This document shows positions 50,590-59,346 of a stretch of DNA of 64,000 bases, piece by piece. This stretch comes from Streptomyces avicenniae. Lineage in GTDB: Bacteria; Actinomycetota; Actinomycetes; Streptomycetales; Streptomycetaceae. Position numbers and translations under genes: made by a program. A model generated the notes under the pieces. That model was given only the letters and a program-made list of their open reading frames with translations, was not told the DNA's origin and searched no databases. Within the stretch, counting starts at the first letter, position 1; each line of letters starts with the position of its first letter. The stretch is from contig NZ_JOEK01000014.1 in assembly GCF_000719135.1 (NCBI RefSeq), positions 62,001 to 126,000 of the forward strand, given 5' to 3'.

Positions 50590-51564
50590 ATGACGAAGCA
50601 TTCCGCCATCCGCCGGTCCGGCCAGGTCCTGGCCCTGGCCGCCGCGGGGGCCGTCGCCCTGCTGCTGCCGGGCGGGGCGCCCGGCGGCGTCTCCGTGGCG
50701 CACGCCTCCCCCCGCCCCGCCGCCGCGCCGGTCGCCGACGCGGGGCCCGCCACGGACGTGACGTCGTCCGGCCTCCTCCCCCGGCGCGGCCCGCTGGTCG
50801 TCGCCCACCGCGGCGCCTCCGGCTACGCGCCGGAGAACACCCTGGCCGCCGCCCGCGCGGCGGACGAGGCCGGGGCCACCTGGGTGGAGACCGACGTCCA
50901 GCGCACGGCGGACGGCGAGCTGGTGCTGCTCCACGACACGACGCTGGCGCGGACCACCGACGTCGAGCAGGTCTTCCCCGGCCGCGCGCCGTGGAACGTC
51001 GCGGACTTCACGGCCGCCGAGATCGACCGGCTCGACGCGGGCAGCTGGTACGGCGAGGAGTTCGCCGGGGAGCCGGTGCCGACCCTGGCGGAGTTCACGC
51101 GCGAGCTGGCCTCGAACGGGCAGCGGCTGCTGCTCGAACTGAAGTCGCCCGCGCTGTACCCGGGGATCGAGGAGGAGATCCTGGACGAGCTGCGCGGCGA
51201 CGGCTGGCTCCACGAGCGGCGGCCGGGCGACCGGGTGGTCCTCCAGAGCTTCGACGCCGCGTCCGTGCGGACCGTGCACGAGCTGGCGCCGCGCGTGGAG
51301 ACCGGTTTCCTCGGGACCCCCGCGGTCGCCGACCTGCCCGCGTACGCCGCGTTCGCCGACCAGATCAACCCGCGGCACACGGACGTCACGGCCGCCTACG
51401 TCGAGGAGATCCAGTCGCTGCGCGGGCCGCACGGCCGTCCGGTGAAGGTCTACGTCTGGACCGTGAACGACGGGGCGCGCGCCGTGGAGCTGGCGGGCCT
51501 CGGCGTGGACGGGATCATCAGCGACGTGCCCGACGTCATCGCGGACGCCCTGCGGCGCCGCTGA
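50590..51564 (+). CDS. secreted glycerophosphodiester phosphodiesterase
   Basis: A 324-residue GDPD/UgpQ-type enzyme that splits glycerophosphodiesters to glycerol-3-phosphate and an alcohol. A signal peptide covers about 1-40 (ending SVAHAS). The catalytic VVAHRGASGYAPENTLAA and ETDVQRTADGELVLLHD motifs give the His/Glu/Asp metal site, and the C-terminal VWTVND and GVDGIISDVPD close the barrel. The ATG at 50590 follows a GGAG ribosome site. Likely supplies phosphate or glycerol from phospholipid debris or teichoic acid. Confidence 0.92.
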   Translation: MTKHSAIRRSGQVLALAAAGAVALLLPGGAPGGVSVAHASPRPAAAPVADAGPATDVTSSGLLPRRGPLVVAHRGASGYAPENTLAAARAADEAGATWVETDVQRTADGELVLLHDTTLARTTDVEQVFPGRAPWNVADFTAAEIDRLDAGSWYGEEFAGEPVPTLAEFTRELASNGQRLLLELKSPALYPGIEEEILDELRGDGWLHERRPGDRVVLQSFDAASVRTVHELAPRVETGFLGTPAVADLPAYAAFADQINPRHTDVTAAYVEEIQSLRGPHGRPVKVYVWTVNDGARAVELAGLGVDGIISDVPDVIADALRRR

Positions 51565-51637
51565 GGGCGGCGCGGGGCGCGCCGGTACGGGGCGGACGCG
51601 AGCGGCGAGGGGCCGCCCGCGCCCGCCCCGCCGCGTG

Positions 51638-52297
51638 TCAGACCGTGACGTCCTGCGCGCGCAGGAAGGCCAGCGGATCGACGGCGGAGCCGTAGGAGGC
51701 CGTCTTCCTGACCTCGAAGTGGAGGTGGGGGCCCGACGAGTTCCCGGTGTTCCCCGACTGGGCGATGACCTGGCCGGTGGTGACCTTCTGGCCGGGCACG
51801 ACGTCGATCTTCGACAGGTGCGCGTACTGCGTGAACGTGCCGTCCGCGTGCTTGACGACGACGGCGTTGCCGTAGGCGGGGCCGTCGCCCGCGCCGTTGC
51901 CGCCGGTCTTGACGACCGTGCCGGTGTGCACGGTCCGCACGTCGGTGCCGACGGGGACGGCGAAGTCCTGGCCGCTGTGCTTGGCCGCCCAGCGCTCGCC
52001 GCTGTTCCCGAAGGACGCGGTCAGCGTGTAGGGCCCGGCGATCGGCTTCACCCAGGACTTCGCCAGGTCCGCGGCCTTCTTCGCGGCCGTCTCCTGGGTG
52101 TGCGCCTGGTCCGTGGCCGCCTGCGCGAGGTGACCGGCCGTGTCGGCGGCGAAGACGTCGGGGCGGTCGGGGGTGCTGTCGGACGCGACGGCGACGCCGG
52201 TCAGGGCCACCGAGGCGGCGAGGCACGCCGTCACGGCGGCGGCGACGCGGCGGGGCGCGTTACGGGCGGACGAGCGGGGGGTGGTGCTGTTCGGCAT
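51638..52297 (-). CDS. secreted M23 family peptidase (LytM/endopeptidase)
   Basis: A 219-residue exported zinc metallopeptidase that cuts peptidoglycan cross-links. A signal peptide covers about 1-45 (RRVAAAVTACLAASVALTG), then a short helical linker (about 60-90) and the M23 domain (about 95-215). Zinc ligands are HSGQDF and the terminal SSGPHLHFEV. The ATG at 52297 has GAGG upstream; the frame is open a further 29 codons, but a signal peptide fits only from here. Convergent with the GDPD gene. Confidence 0.92.
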   Translation of the reverse strand: MPNSTTPRSSARNAPRRVAAAVTACLAASVALTGVAVASDSTPDRPDVFAADTAGHLAQAATDQAHTQETAAKKAADLAKSWVKPIAGPYTLTASFGNSGERWAAKHSGQDFAVPVGTDVRTVHTGTVVKTGGNGAGDGPAYGNAVVVKHADGTFTQYAHLSKIDVVPGQKVTTGQVIAQSGNTGNSSGPHLHFEVRKTASYGSAVDPLAFLRAQDVTV

Positions 52298-52672
52298 GGG
52301 GGGACAACCTCTGGGTTCGGGGAAATCCGGACCATCCGGACTCGTGCTGTCCCATGGATAACCGCCGTCCACCCGGCGCTCCAAGGGAGCCGGATACGAG
52401 GGCGGGTAGTAGCCGGAAGAAGGGCAGGAGGCCCCTTGCGGGCAGGCCGGGGAACCGTTTCGGCACGGGTCGTGGGCGCCCCGGCGGCGGGCGGGCCGTC
52501 CGGCGACCGGGCGGGGCGCGGGACGGGCCGGTCCCCTCCCTTCGCCGCCCCGGCCGGGGCGGAGTGCCCGGCCGGGCAGGGACGCAGGTCGCGGACCTCC
52601 GTCACATCCCGCTCCTAAGGAGCGTCGTAGGCCGCTCCCCGGCTGTGACCATGGCCACGTCCCGGCGCGTGA
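52298..52672. other. intergenic region upstream of the M23 peptidase (375 bp)
   Basis: No gene is supported. It contains an 8-base direct repeat ATCCGGAC/ATCCGGAC at 52325-52342 and a perfect palindrome GCTCCT-A-AGGAGC at 52611-52623. I looked for a c-di-AMP (ydaO) riboswitch, known ahead of some actinobacterial wall hydrolases, and did not find its conserved core. Confidence 0.45.
52611..52623. repeat. palindrome GCTCCT-A-AGGAGC
   Basis: A perfect 6-bp dyad with a one-base centre, 50 bases past the PIG-L stop and about 310 bases upstream of the M23 gene. Possible operator or part of a terminator. Confidence 0.35.
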
Positions 52673-53416
52673 TCAGCGCGGGAAGACCTCGAACGTGACG
52701 CAGCGGCGCCCGCCGAAGCGCGCCGCGCCCGCCTGCGTGGCGTGCGTGTGCAGCTCCCGTGCGTAGTCGGCCGGGGAGCGGTCGTCGAGGGCCTCGATGT
52801 ACGCCCGGTGCTCGGCGAGCGAGGCGATGGCCCGCTCCAGGGAGTCGGGGCCGATCTCCTGGGCGTGGGTCGGGTGCGGCGAGCCGGACACCGCGACCCA
52901 GCGGGTGCCGCCCCAGGGGGCGAGCGCGCCGTCGGCGAGCTGTTCGGGGAAGATCCAGCGGTTCCCCGCGTCGCCCGCCGCGTCGAGGACGGCGCGGCCG
53001 ACGACGCGGTGGTCCGGCGTGTTCCAGGCGGTGCCGCCCCACGTGTCGTGGTGGTTGAGCGTGATCAGCAGCTCGGGGCGGTGGCGCCGTACGGCGGCGG
53101 CCAGGTCGCGGCGCAGCGCCGTGCCCTCCTCGATCACGCCGTCGGGGTGGTCGAGGAACTCCACGGTGTCCACGCCGACGACGGCGGCACTGGCCCGCTG
53201 CTCCGCCTCCCTGACGCGCGCGGACTCGGCGGGCGGCAGCCCGTCGATCCCGGCCTCGCCGCGGGTGACGAGGACGTAGGCGACCTCGCGTCCCGCGGCG
53301 GTCCACTCGGCGATCGCCCCGGCGGCGCCGTACTCCAGGTCGTCGGGGTGGGCGACGACGGCGAGGGCGCGCCGCCAGTCCTGGGGCATGGGCGTCAGGT
53401 CGTCCGTGTCCGTCAT
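52673..53416 (-). CDS. PIG-L family deacetylase (LmbE-like)
   Basis: A 247-residue zinc-dependent N-deacetylase of the LmbE/MshB group. The AHPDDLEYG motif at about 22-30 and the later HHDT and [11 protein letters not shown] motifs form the zinc site. Relatives deacetylate N-acetylglucosamine conjugates such as mycothiol precursors and antibiotics. This one is shorter than MshB and is more likely an uncharacterised paralogue. There is no signal peptide. An AAGGA ribosome site lies about 10 bases before the ATG. Confidence 0.88.
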   Translation of the reverse strand: MTDTDDLTPMPQDWRRALAVVAHPDDLEYGAAGAIAEWTAAGREVAYVLVTRGEAGIDGLPPAESARVREAEQRASAAVVGVDTVEFLDHPDGVIEEGTALRRDLAAAVRRHRPELLITLNHHDTWGGTAWNTPDHRVVGRAVLDAAGDAGNRWIFPEQLADGALAPWGGTRWVAVSGSPHPTHAQEIGPDSLERAIASLAEHRAYIEALDDRSPADYARELHTHATQAGAARFGGRRCVTFEVFPR

Positions 53417-53464
53417 GGCTTCGCGGTCCTTGTCCTCACGGGGCGGGTGCGCGCGGTCCTGGCG

Positions 53465-53923
53465 TCAGCGCCAGCCGTGCCGCAGTTGCAGATTGTGCAC
53501 GACGCGGTTGAAGCGGGCCCGGTCCAGCGCGCACGCCTCGCGCCGCATGCCGTCCGGGTGCACGCGGAGCACGCGGTCGAGGTGGACCCAGGAGTCACGG
53601 CCGGAGCGGTCCCAGGGCCCGGAGCCGAGCGGCAGCCACTCGTCGTCGTGGTCGCGGTCGCGGCTGGTGAGCTGGACGGCGAGGAGGGTGCCGCGCCGGG
53701 GCTCCCTGGCGACGACCAGCACCGGGCGGTCCTTGCCGCGCCCGTCGTTCTCCTCGTAGGGGACCCACGTCCAGACGATCTCGCCGGGGTCGGGGTCGCC
53801 GTCGGGTTCCGGCGCGTACTCGGTCCTCACCTGTCCGACCGCCCTGGGGTCCGCCTCGACCGTCGCGGTGGGGCCCTGACGTCCCGGTATGTGGCGGGTC
53901 TCGATGTCCTCGGTGCGCTCCAT
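53465..53923 (-). CDS. PemK/MazF-like protein without a visible antitoxin
   Basis: A 152-residue protein whose central part (about 45-150) matches the PemK/MazF endoribonuclease fold: GEIVWTWVPYEENDGRGKDRPVLVVAR is the region of the first strand and loop, followed by WVHLDRVLRV. About 45 extra residues precede it. No small antitoxin gene lies beside it: the next gene in the same direction is the PIG-L deacetylase and the divergent neighbour is the WGR protein. The ATG follows TAGCGT by 6 bases. Confidence 0.75.
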   Translation of the reverse strand: MERTEDIETRHIPGRQGPTATVEADPRAVGQVRTEYAPEPDGDPDPGEIVWTWVPYEENDGRGKDRPVLVVAREPRRGTLLAVQLTSRDRDHDDEWLPLGSGPWDRSGRDSWVHLDRVLRVHPDGMRREACALDRARFNRVVHNLQLRHGWR

Positions 53924-53929
53924 GGCCCC

Positions 53930-53935
53930 ACGCTA
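53930..53935 (-). promoter_or_regulatory. -10 hexamer TAGCGT, leaderless start for the PemK-like gene
   Basis: TAGCGT on the minus strand, then 6 bases, then the ATG at 53923. Confidence 0.6.
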
Positions 53936-54044
53936 TCGCCGGGCGCCGGGCGGATTGTCAGTGGTCGCCTCTACCGTTCTGTCCGGTGGATCTTCCACAC
54001 GGTCCGGGGGTCCCGGTGACGGGGCCGGGGAGAGGGAGTCAGAC

Positions 54045-55493
54045 GTGCCCGCAGGTGAGACGTATCTGGAGCTGTCCGAGGACGACGGCGGCGCCCACAA
54101 GTTCTACGAGGTGACGGTCGCCGGGACGTCCGTGACGGTGCGGTACGGGCGGATCGGCACGGACGGCCAGGTGAAGACCTCGGCGTTCCCCTCGGCGGAC
54201 AAGGCGCGGGCCGCCGCCGACCGGAAGATAGCGGAGAAGGTGCGCAAGGGGTACGCCCCGGCGGTGCGCGGCGGGCGGGCGGCGCGGGCGGTGACCCGGC
54301 GCGCGATCGCCTCGGCCCCCTCGACCGCCCGTTCGGTCGCGCCGGTGCTCTGGCGCTTCCGCACCGGCGCCGCCGCGTTCGGCATCCACATCGACGCGGA
54401 CCGCTGCTGGGTCGGCAACCAGGACGGCGACGTCTACACGGTGACGCACGCCGGTGAGGTGCTGTCCCGTTTCCGGCTGCCCGACGGCGTCAAGTGCCTG
54501 GTGGCGGACGACTTCTGGATCTACGCGGGCTGTGACGACGGCACGGTGTACGACCTGTCGGCGAAGCTGCCGTTCGCCGCCTACGCGATATCGCAGGACG
54601 TGGACATCTTCTGGCTCGACATCCACGAGGGGGTGCTGAACGTCTCGGACCGCGACGGCGGGCTGACGGTCATCGACCACGAGGACGAGTTCCAGTGGTC
54701 ACGGTCGAGCGACGGCGACCACGGCTGGATGGTGCGCCGCGACGACCGTGCCGTCTACCACGGGCACAGCAAGGGCGTGACGGCGTACGCGACGGACGGC
54801 GGCCGGGTGCTGTGGCAGCGGGCGACCGCGGGGCAGGTCCTCTTCGGCTGGCAGGAGCGGGACGCGGTGTACGCGGGGACGGCGCGGCGGCTCGTGCAGC
54901 GGCTGTCGAAGGCGACGGGCCGGGTCGAGGCGTCGTACGTGTGCGACGGGGCGGTCTACTCGTGCGCGACCGCGCCGGGCGGCCGGTACGTCTTCGCGGG
55001 GGACGCCCACTCCTCCGTGTACTGCTTCGCCGAGGACGGGACGCGGCTGTGGAAGCTGGACACGGGCGGTGGCTCGGCCCTGTCGATGCAGTACCGGGAC
55101 GAGAAGCTGTACATCGTGACGACGGACGGCTCGCTGGCCTGCATCGACGCGAGTGACGCGGCCGTCGCGGCGGCGCGGGAGGGTTCGGTGCCCACGGCGG
55201 TGGACGTCAAGCTGTCCGCCGCGCTTCCGACGTACACCCCGGCGACCGCGGTGGCCACGGTCACGGCGTCGGCGCGTGCCTCGGTGGTGTCGGGCGGCGG
55301 CGTGCTCGTCGAGTGTGTGCAGGAAGGGGGGCGGCTGCGGATGCGCATCCTCACCGAGGGCTACGACGAGGGGTGGAACGTCCAGTTCCCCCGGCACATA
55401 CGCGAGGCCGGGGCGCGGTACGTGGTGGACGGTGTGCACGCCGCGTCGGGCGGCTTCTACCGGGTGCGGGGGGAGATCCGGCGCCTGGTGTGA
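54045..55493 (+). CDS. WGR domain protein with PQQ-like beta-propeller
   Basis: A 482-residue cytoplasmic protein. Residues about 5-85 are a WGR domain (KFYEVTVAGTSVTVRYGRIGT, then KTSAFPSADKARAAADRKI), known from PARPs and DNA-associated proteins. Residues about 105-385 form PQQ-like propeller blades of the type LWxFxT/GxVYxLxA (LWRFRTGAAAFG, LWQRATAGQVLFG, LWKLDTGGGSAL). A distinct C-terminal module (about 415-482) ends RYVVDGVHAASGGFYRVRGE. The GTG start has AGAGGGAG upstream. Function unknown; nucleic-acid or ligand sensing is possible. Confidence 0.82.
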   Translation: MPAGETYLELSEDDGGAHKFYEVTVAGTSVTVRYGRIGTDGQVKTSAFPSADKARAAADRKIAEKVRKGYAPAVRGGRAARAVTRRAIASAPSTARSVAPVLWRFRTGAAAFGIHIDADRCWVGNQDGDVYTVTHAGEVLSRFRLPDGVKCLVADDFWIYAGCDDGTVYDLSAKLPFAAYAISQDVDIFWLDIHEGVLNVSDRDGGLTVIDHEDEFQWSRSSDGDHGWMVRRDDRAVYHGHSKGVTAYATDGGRVLWQRATAGQVLFGWQERDAVYAGTARRLVQRLSKATGRVEASYVCDGAVYSCATAPGGRYVFAGDAHSSVYCFAEDGTRLWKLDTGGGSALSMQYRDEKLYIVTTDGSLACIDASDAAVAAAREGSVPTAVDVKLSAALPTYTPATAVATVTASARASVVSGGGVLVECVQEGGRLRMRILTEGYDEGWNVQFPRHIREAGARYVVDGVHAASGGFYRVRGEIRRLV

Positions 55494-55513
55494 GGCGCCG
55501 GATCTCCGGCAGG

Positions 55514-56374
55514 TCAGGCCTCGCGCCGGGCGCGCGGGCCCCTGACGAGGCGGAAGCCGCCGAGCCCGGCGAGCGCGCCGAGGACGCCGCCCGCCGTGGT
55601 CCACAGCCAGCGGTCGGTCCACCAGCCGCCGCCCCAGCCCCCGTCGGGCTCGGGCAGCGCGGCCAGGTACGGATCGGTGTCGGCCGCGCCGTCCTCGGCC
55701 GTGTCCCCGGTGTCCCCGGTGTCCCCGGTGTCCGCGGTGTCCCCGGCGAGGACGCCCGCCGCGCCCACGGGGAGCAGCGGATCGGCCAGTGCGCCGCCGT
55801 AGGCCGCGGAGCCGCCCGCCTCCTCCGCGGTGGCCCGCGCCTCGACCGTGACCGGCAGCCCGAGGTCACGCTCGGGCAGCTCCGTCACGGTGAGCCGCAG
55901 GTAGTACCCGCCGGGCAGCGGGGCGTCCGACCAGGGCTCGGCCCAGGGCCGCACCGTGGGCAGGGTGCAGGACAGGCTGACGGACGCCGCGTCCTGCTCC
56001 GCGCGGACCGTCTGCGGGCCCTCCGTGCACGGCTGGCGGCGGCGCAGGCCGTCGTAGACGTCCAGCTGCCAGGTGGCGGGGCCGCTGCGGGGGGCGGTGT
56101 CGGGCAGCGTCACGGTCGCCTCGGCCGTCGCCGTCTGCCCGGCCGCCACCGGGAACGTCCAGTACAGGTAGTCGCCGGTGGAGGCGCTGGCCGTGGCGGA
56201 CGTGCCTTGCCCGATCACCGTCGCGGTGCGGAAGGTCGTGCCCGCCTCGGTGGGGGCGTCCCCGGTACCGTCGCCTTCCCCGGCGTCGGCCGCCGCGGGG
56301 ACCCCACCGGCGAGCAGGGCGCCGCCCGCCAACAGCAGCGCGGTGAACGGCCGGACACCTCGTGCACGGCTCAT
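55514..56374 (-). CDS. exported beta-sandwich protein with C-terminal membrane anchor, partner of the VWA protein
   Basis: A 286-residue protein of unknown function. A signal peptide covers about 1-30, then a beta-rich domain (about 45-200) containing YLYWTFPVAAGQTATAEATV, a Thr/Gly/Asp repeat linker (about 210-230), one membrane helix (about 257-278) and a basic tail. Its GTFPVAxGQ-type strand closely resembles [12 protein letters not shown] in the upstream VWA protein, so the two probably share a domain. The ATG overlaps the VWA stop (ATGA). Confidence 0.72.
   Translation of the reverse strand: MSRARGVRPFTALLLAGGALLAGGVPAAADAGEGDGTGDAPTEAGTTFRTATVIGQGTSATASASTGDYLYWTFPVAAGQTATAEATVTLPDTAPRSGPATWQLDVYDGLRRRQPCTEGPQTVRAEQDAASVSLSCTLPTVRPWAEPWSDAPLPGGYYLRLTVTELPERDLGLPVTVEARATAEEAGGSAAYGGALADPLLPVGAAGVLAGDTADTGDTGDTGDTAEDGAADTDPYLAALPEPDGGWGGGWWTDRWLWTTAGGVLGALAGLGGFRLVRGPRARREA
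55701..55745. repeat. five tandem 9-bp repeats (GTGTCCCCG)
   Basis: GTGTCCCCG is repeated five times without gaps, the fourth unit being GTGTCCGCG. On the coding strand they encode a GDT repeat in the linker of the beta-sandwich protein. Copy number may vary by slippage while keeping frame. Confidence 0.85.
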
Positions 56375-57675
56375 GACGACCTCCCCATGACGACGCCGAG
56401 ACGGACGAACAGGCCGAGGAGCAGACCGGCGAGCAGCCCCGTCCCCGTCAGCAGGACGAGCGGCACCCAGCCCCTGGCCAGGCCGAACGCGGCGACGTCG
56501 GACGGGTCGTCGGGACCGCCCACCACGTCCACGGTCAGCTCGACCGGCAGACCCGGGGTCCGCTGGACCGCGTCGGGCGCGGAGAAGGAGCTGCCGACGT
56601 CGAGGCAGATGATCCTGACCTCGTCGCCCGCGTCGCCCGCGTCCCCTGTATCCCCATCACCGGTGTCGTCCTCGTCCTCAGGCACCGGGAGGCGCAGGCC
56701 GGTCGAGACGACGTCGGTGCGTCCGGTGCCCGCGCCGGTGCCCCGGACGAGTTCCTGGCCCCCCTCGTCCACCGCACGCAGCAGCACGCCGTGGTCCGGG
56801 TTGACGGCGCGGTCGGCCGCCACGCTGACCGTGGCGCGCAGCTCCTGCCCCGGCGCGACCGGGACGCGGTACCAGCGGTGCTCACCGAACTCCTGACGGT
56901 CCGTGTACACCCCGACGCCGAGGCTCGGCGCGTCCTGGCACCCGGGCGCGCCCTGCACCGCAGTCGGGTTCTCGACGGGCTGGTCGGCGCGCCGTACCAG
57001 CTGTTTCAGCCGGTCGGAGAGCTGGTCGGTGTCCTGCACGGCCGTGTACGTGCCGCCGGTCGCCTCGGCGATGCAGCTGAGCTGTTCGCGCACCGCGTCG
57101 TCCAGCGTCAGGCCGAGGGTGTCCACGACGAGGTGCGTCCCGCTCGCGGCCAGTTCGCGGGCGACGTCGCAGGGGTCGGGTTGGCCGCAGGAGTCCTCGC
57201 CGTCGGTGATGAGCACGATCCGGCGGGTGCCGTCCCCGTCGCCGAGGTCCTGGTCGGCGCCGCGCAGCGCGAGGCCGATGGGCGTCCAGCCGGTCGGCCG
57301 CAGTGTCGCGACCGCCGTCTTGGCCTCGGTGCGGTCCACCGGCCCCACCGGGTACAGCTGTTCGCTGTCCTGGCAGCCGATCTCGATGTCGTCGCCCGGG
57401 TAGGTGGCGCCGAGGGTCCTGATGCCGAGGTGCACCTCGTCGGGCACGGCGTCGATCACCTCCTCGAACGCCTGCTGGGCGGCGGCCATGCGGGAGCGGC
57501 CGTCCCGCATGTCCCGCTCCGCCATGGAGCCGCTGACGTCGAGCACGAGGTCCACTCGTGGCGGGGGCGCGTCCTGCGCGGGCTCGTCCGCGACGGCGCT
57601 CGTCGTCAGCAGACCTGCCGCCAGGGCGACGAACAGCCCGGACAGGCCAACCGCCGTCCATTTCCTTAAGATCAT
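56371..57675 (-). CDS. von Willebrand factor A domain membrane protein
   Basis: A 434-residue exported protein. The signal peptide covers about 1-30 and the VWA domain about 38-235. The metal-ion site is DVSGSM at 46-51, with the later threonine in [12 protein letters not shown] and acid in [10 protein letters not shown] beta-sandwich follows (about 260-385) with [12 protein letters not shown], broken by an acidic Asp/Gly/Thr linker near 335-355. One membrane helix lies at about 403-428 with a short inner tail. It is followed with a 4-base overlap by a related membrane protein. The ATG follows TAGGAT by 6 bases. Confidence 0.85.
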   Translation of the reverse strand: MILRKWTAVGLSGLFVALAAGLLTTSAVADEPAQDAPPPRVDLVLDVSGSMAERDMRDGRSRMAAAQQAFEEVIDAVPDEVHLGIRTLGATYPGDDIEIGCQDSEQLYPVGPVDRTEAKTAVATLRPTGWTPIGLALRGADQDLGDGDGTRRIVLITDGEDSCGQPDPCDVARELAASGTHLVVDTLGLTLDDAVREQLSCIAEATGGTYTAVQDTDQLSDRLKQLVRRADQPVENPTAVQGAPGCQDAPSLGVGVYTDRQEFGEHRWYRVPVAPGQELRATVSVAADRAVNPDHGVLLRAVDEGGQELVRGTGAGTGRTDVVSTGLRLPVPEDEDDTGDGDTGDAGDAGDEVRIICLDVGSSFSAPDAVQRTPGLPVELTVDVVGGPDDPSDVAAFGLARGWVPLVLLTGTGLLAGLLLGLFVRLGVVMGRSS

Positions 57676-57681
57676 CTGCGG

Positions 57682-57687
57682 ATCCTA
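57682..57687 (-). promoter_or_regulatory. -10 hexamer TAGGAT, leaderless start for the VWA gene
   Basis: TAGGAT on the minus strand, then 6 bases, then the ATG at 57675. Confidence 0.6.
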
Positions 57688-57736
57688 TTGATCAGTGGCG
57701 GCGGGCCGTACACCGCCCTCCACGAGCGCCCGCGCG

Positions 57737-57742
57737 TACCGT
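57737..57742 (+). promoter_or_regulatory. -10 hexamer TACCGT, leaderless start for the alcohol dehydrogenase
   Basis: TACCGT, then 7 bases, then the ATG at 57750. No ribosome site. Confidence 0.65.
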
Positions 57743-57749
57743 GGCGGCC

Positions 57750-58787
57750 ATGGACGCAGCATCGAAGCCGCAGGTCATCCCGGGGACGATGCGTGCCTGG
57801 GTGGTCCGCACGCCAGGCCGCATCGAGTTCACCGAACTGCCCGTGCCCGAGCCCGCGCCGGACGAACTCCTCGTCCGCGTCCGCACCTGCGGCGTCTGCC
57901 GCACCGATCTGCACGTCAGGGACGGCGACCTGCCGCCGCACAAGTCACCCGTGGTGCCGGGCCACGAGGTGGTCGGCGACGTGGTCGCCATCGGCGAGCG
58001 GGCGCAGGGCCATCCCGTGGGCGCCCGCGTCGGCGTGCCCTGGCTGCGGCACACCTGCGGCACCTGCCGGTACTGCGCGCGGCACCAGGAGAACCTGTGC
58101 CCGCACTCGAAGTACACCGGCTGGGACGCCGACGGCGGCTACGCCGAGTACGTCACCGTGCCCGCCGCCTACGCTTACACCCTCCCCACCGGCTACGGCG
58201 ACACGGAGCTGGCGCCGCTGCTGTGCGCCGGGATCATCGGCTACCGCGCACTGCGCCGCGCCGACCTGCCGCCCGGCGGGCGGCTCGGCATCTACGGCTT
58301 CGGCGGATCGGCCCACCTCACGGCGCAGGTGGCCACCGGCCAGGGCGCGACCGTCCACGTCGTCACGCGCTCCCCCGCCGCCCGGCAGCTGGCCAGGGAC
58401 CTCGGCGCCGCGTCCGCCGTCGGCTCGGACGGCACCCCACCGGAACCCTTGGACGCCGCCCTCCTGTTCGCCCCGGTCGGCGACCTCGTGCCGGTGGCCC
58501 TCGAAGCACTGGACAGCGGCGGCACGCTCAGCATCGCGGGCATCTACCTGTCCCCCATCCCCCCGCTCGACTACGAGCGGCACCTCTTCCGCGAGCGCAC
58601 CCTCCGCAGCGTCACGGCGAACACCCGCGACGACGGCCGGGAGTTCCTCGCCGAGGCCGCGGCCCACCACATCCGCAGCACGGTGACGCCCTATCCGTTC
58701 GAGGAGGCAGACCGGGCGCTGGACGACCTCGCGGCCGACCGCGTCAACGGCGCGGCCGTCCTCACCATGCCCCCCACCCGCGGCTGA
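57750..58787 (+). CDS. zinc-dependent alcohol dehydrogenase (MDR family)
   Basis: A 345-residue medium-chain dehydrogenase. The catalytic zinc ligand C50 (GVCRTDLH) and the GHEVVGDVV motif (H72, E73) are present, and the structural zinc is bound by C103, C106, C109 and C117. The cofactor-binding strand reads [11 protein letters not shown], with GxGGxA spacing. The alternative zinc-binding family AdhP/YjgB-like fits best. Substrate unknown. It converges on the next gene with only 7 bases between stops. Confidence 0.92.
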   Translation: MDAASKPQVIPGTMRAWVVRTPGRIEFTELPVPEPAPDELLVRVRTCGVCRTDLHVRDGDLPPHKSPVVPGHEVVGDVVAIGERAQGHPVGARVGVPWLRHTCGTCRYCARHQENLCPHSKYTGWDADGGYAEYVTVPAAYAYTLPTGYGDTELAPLLCAGIIGYRALRRADLPPGGRLGIYGFGGSAHLTAQVATGQGATVHVVTRSPAARQLARDLGAASAVGSDGTPPEPLDAALLFAPVGDLVPVALEALDSGGTLSIAGIYLSPIPPLDYERHLFRERTLRSVTANTRDDGREFLAEAAAHHIRSTVTPYPFEEADRALDDLAADRVNGAAVLTMPPTRG

Positions 58788-58794
58788 GCCCGCG

Positions 58795-59232
58795 TCACCC
58801 CCCGGCCAGCAGCACCCGCTCCCGCACCACGTCGAGGAACGCGGGCACCTCCTCCATCGCCGTCCCCGTGCACTGCACGATCAGGTCCATCACGTCCCCG
58901 GCCGACAGCGCGCCCACGACGGGATGGACGTGCGCGAGCGCGACACGCTCCTCCATCCGCTTGAGCACGTGGATCGCCAGGTTCAGCTCCGGCACGCGCC
59001 GGGTGTGGCCGAACTCCAGGTTCTCCCTGATCACCCACATGTCCGGGATGACCTGCCCGAAGAGGATGAGGTGCGCGAGCGCGAACATGGCCCGCGCGCA
59101 CTGCCTGGCGCTCTCGGCCGACTCGTCCTGGAGCGCCCGCACCCCCTCCAGGTCGTCGGCCAGGTACGCCTTGATGAGCGCGACGGCGTGCAGCACCTCC
59201 TCGTCGGTGTACGGCTTGGCCACGCCCCCCAT
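58795..59232 (-). CDS. conserved hypothetical protein, all-helical
   Basis: A 145-residue soluble protein with no family I recognise. It appears entirely alpha-helical, with hydrophobic stretches such as MFALAHLILFGQVIPDMW and the C-terminal FLDVVRERVLL. There is no signal peptide, and no catalytic motif stands out. The ATG at 59232 is chosen for the GGAGGGG ribosome site 8 bases upstream; a few upstream codons are also open. Confidence 0.65.
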   Translation of the reverse strand: MGGVAKPYTDEEVLHAVALIKAYLADDLEGVRALQDESAESARQCARAMFALAHLILFGQVIPDMWVIRENLEFGHTRRVPELNLAIHVLKRMEERVALAHVHPVVGALSAGDVMDLIVQCTGTAMEEVPAFLDVVRERVLLAGG

Positions 59233-59346
59233 ACACACCACCCCTCCGCTCACTCTCCGGCGACCACCTGTGCACCCAGTGTGTCAGCGCCCCGCCCCCG
59301 CGTGGCCCGATCCCGGACGACCGCGCCCGTACGGGTGACGCCCGGG

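Noticed and set aside
52298..52672. c-di-AMP (ydaO) riboswitch upstream of the M23 peptidase
   Set aside because: The gap is long and an ATGGGACA string is present, but the conserved core of the riboswitch is not found on the minus strand.
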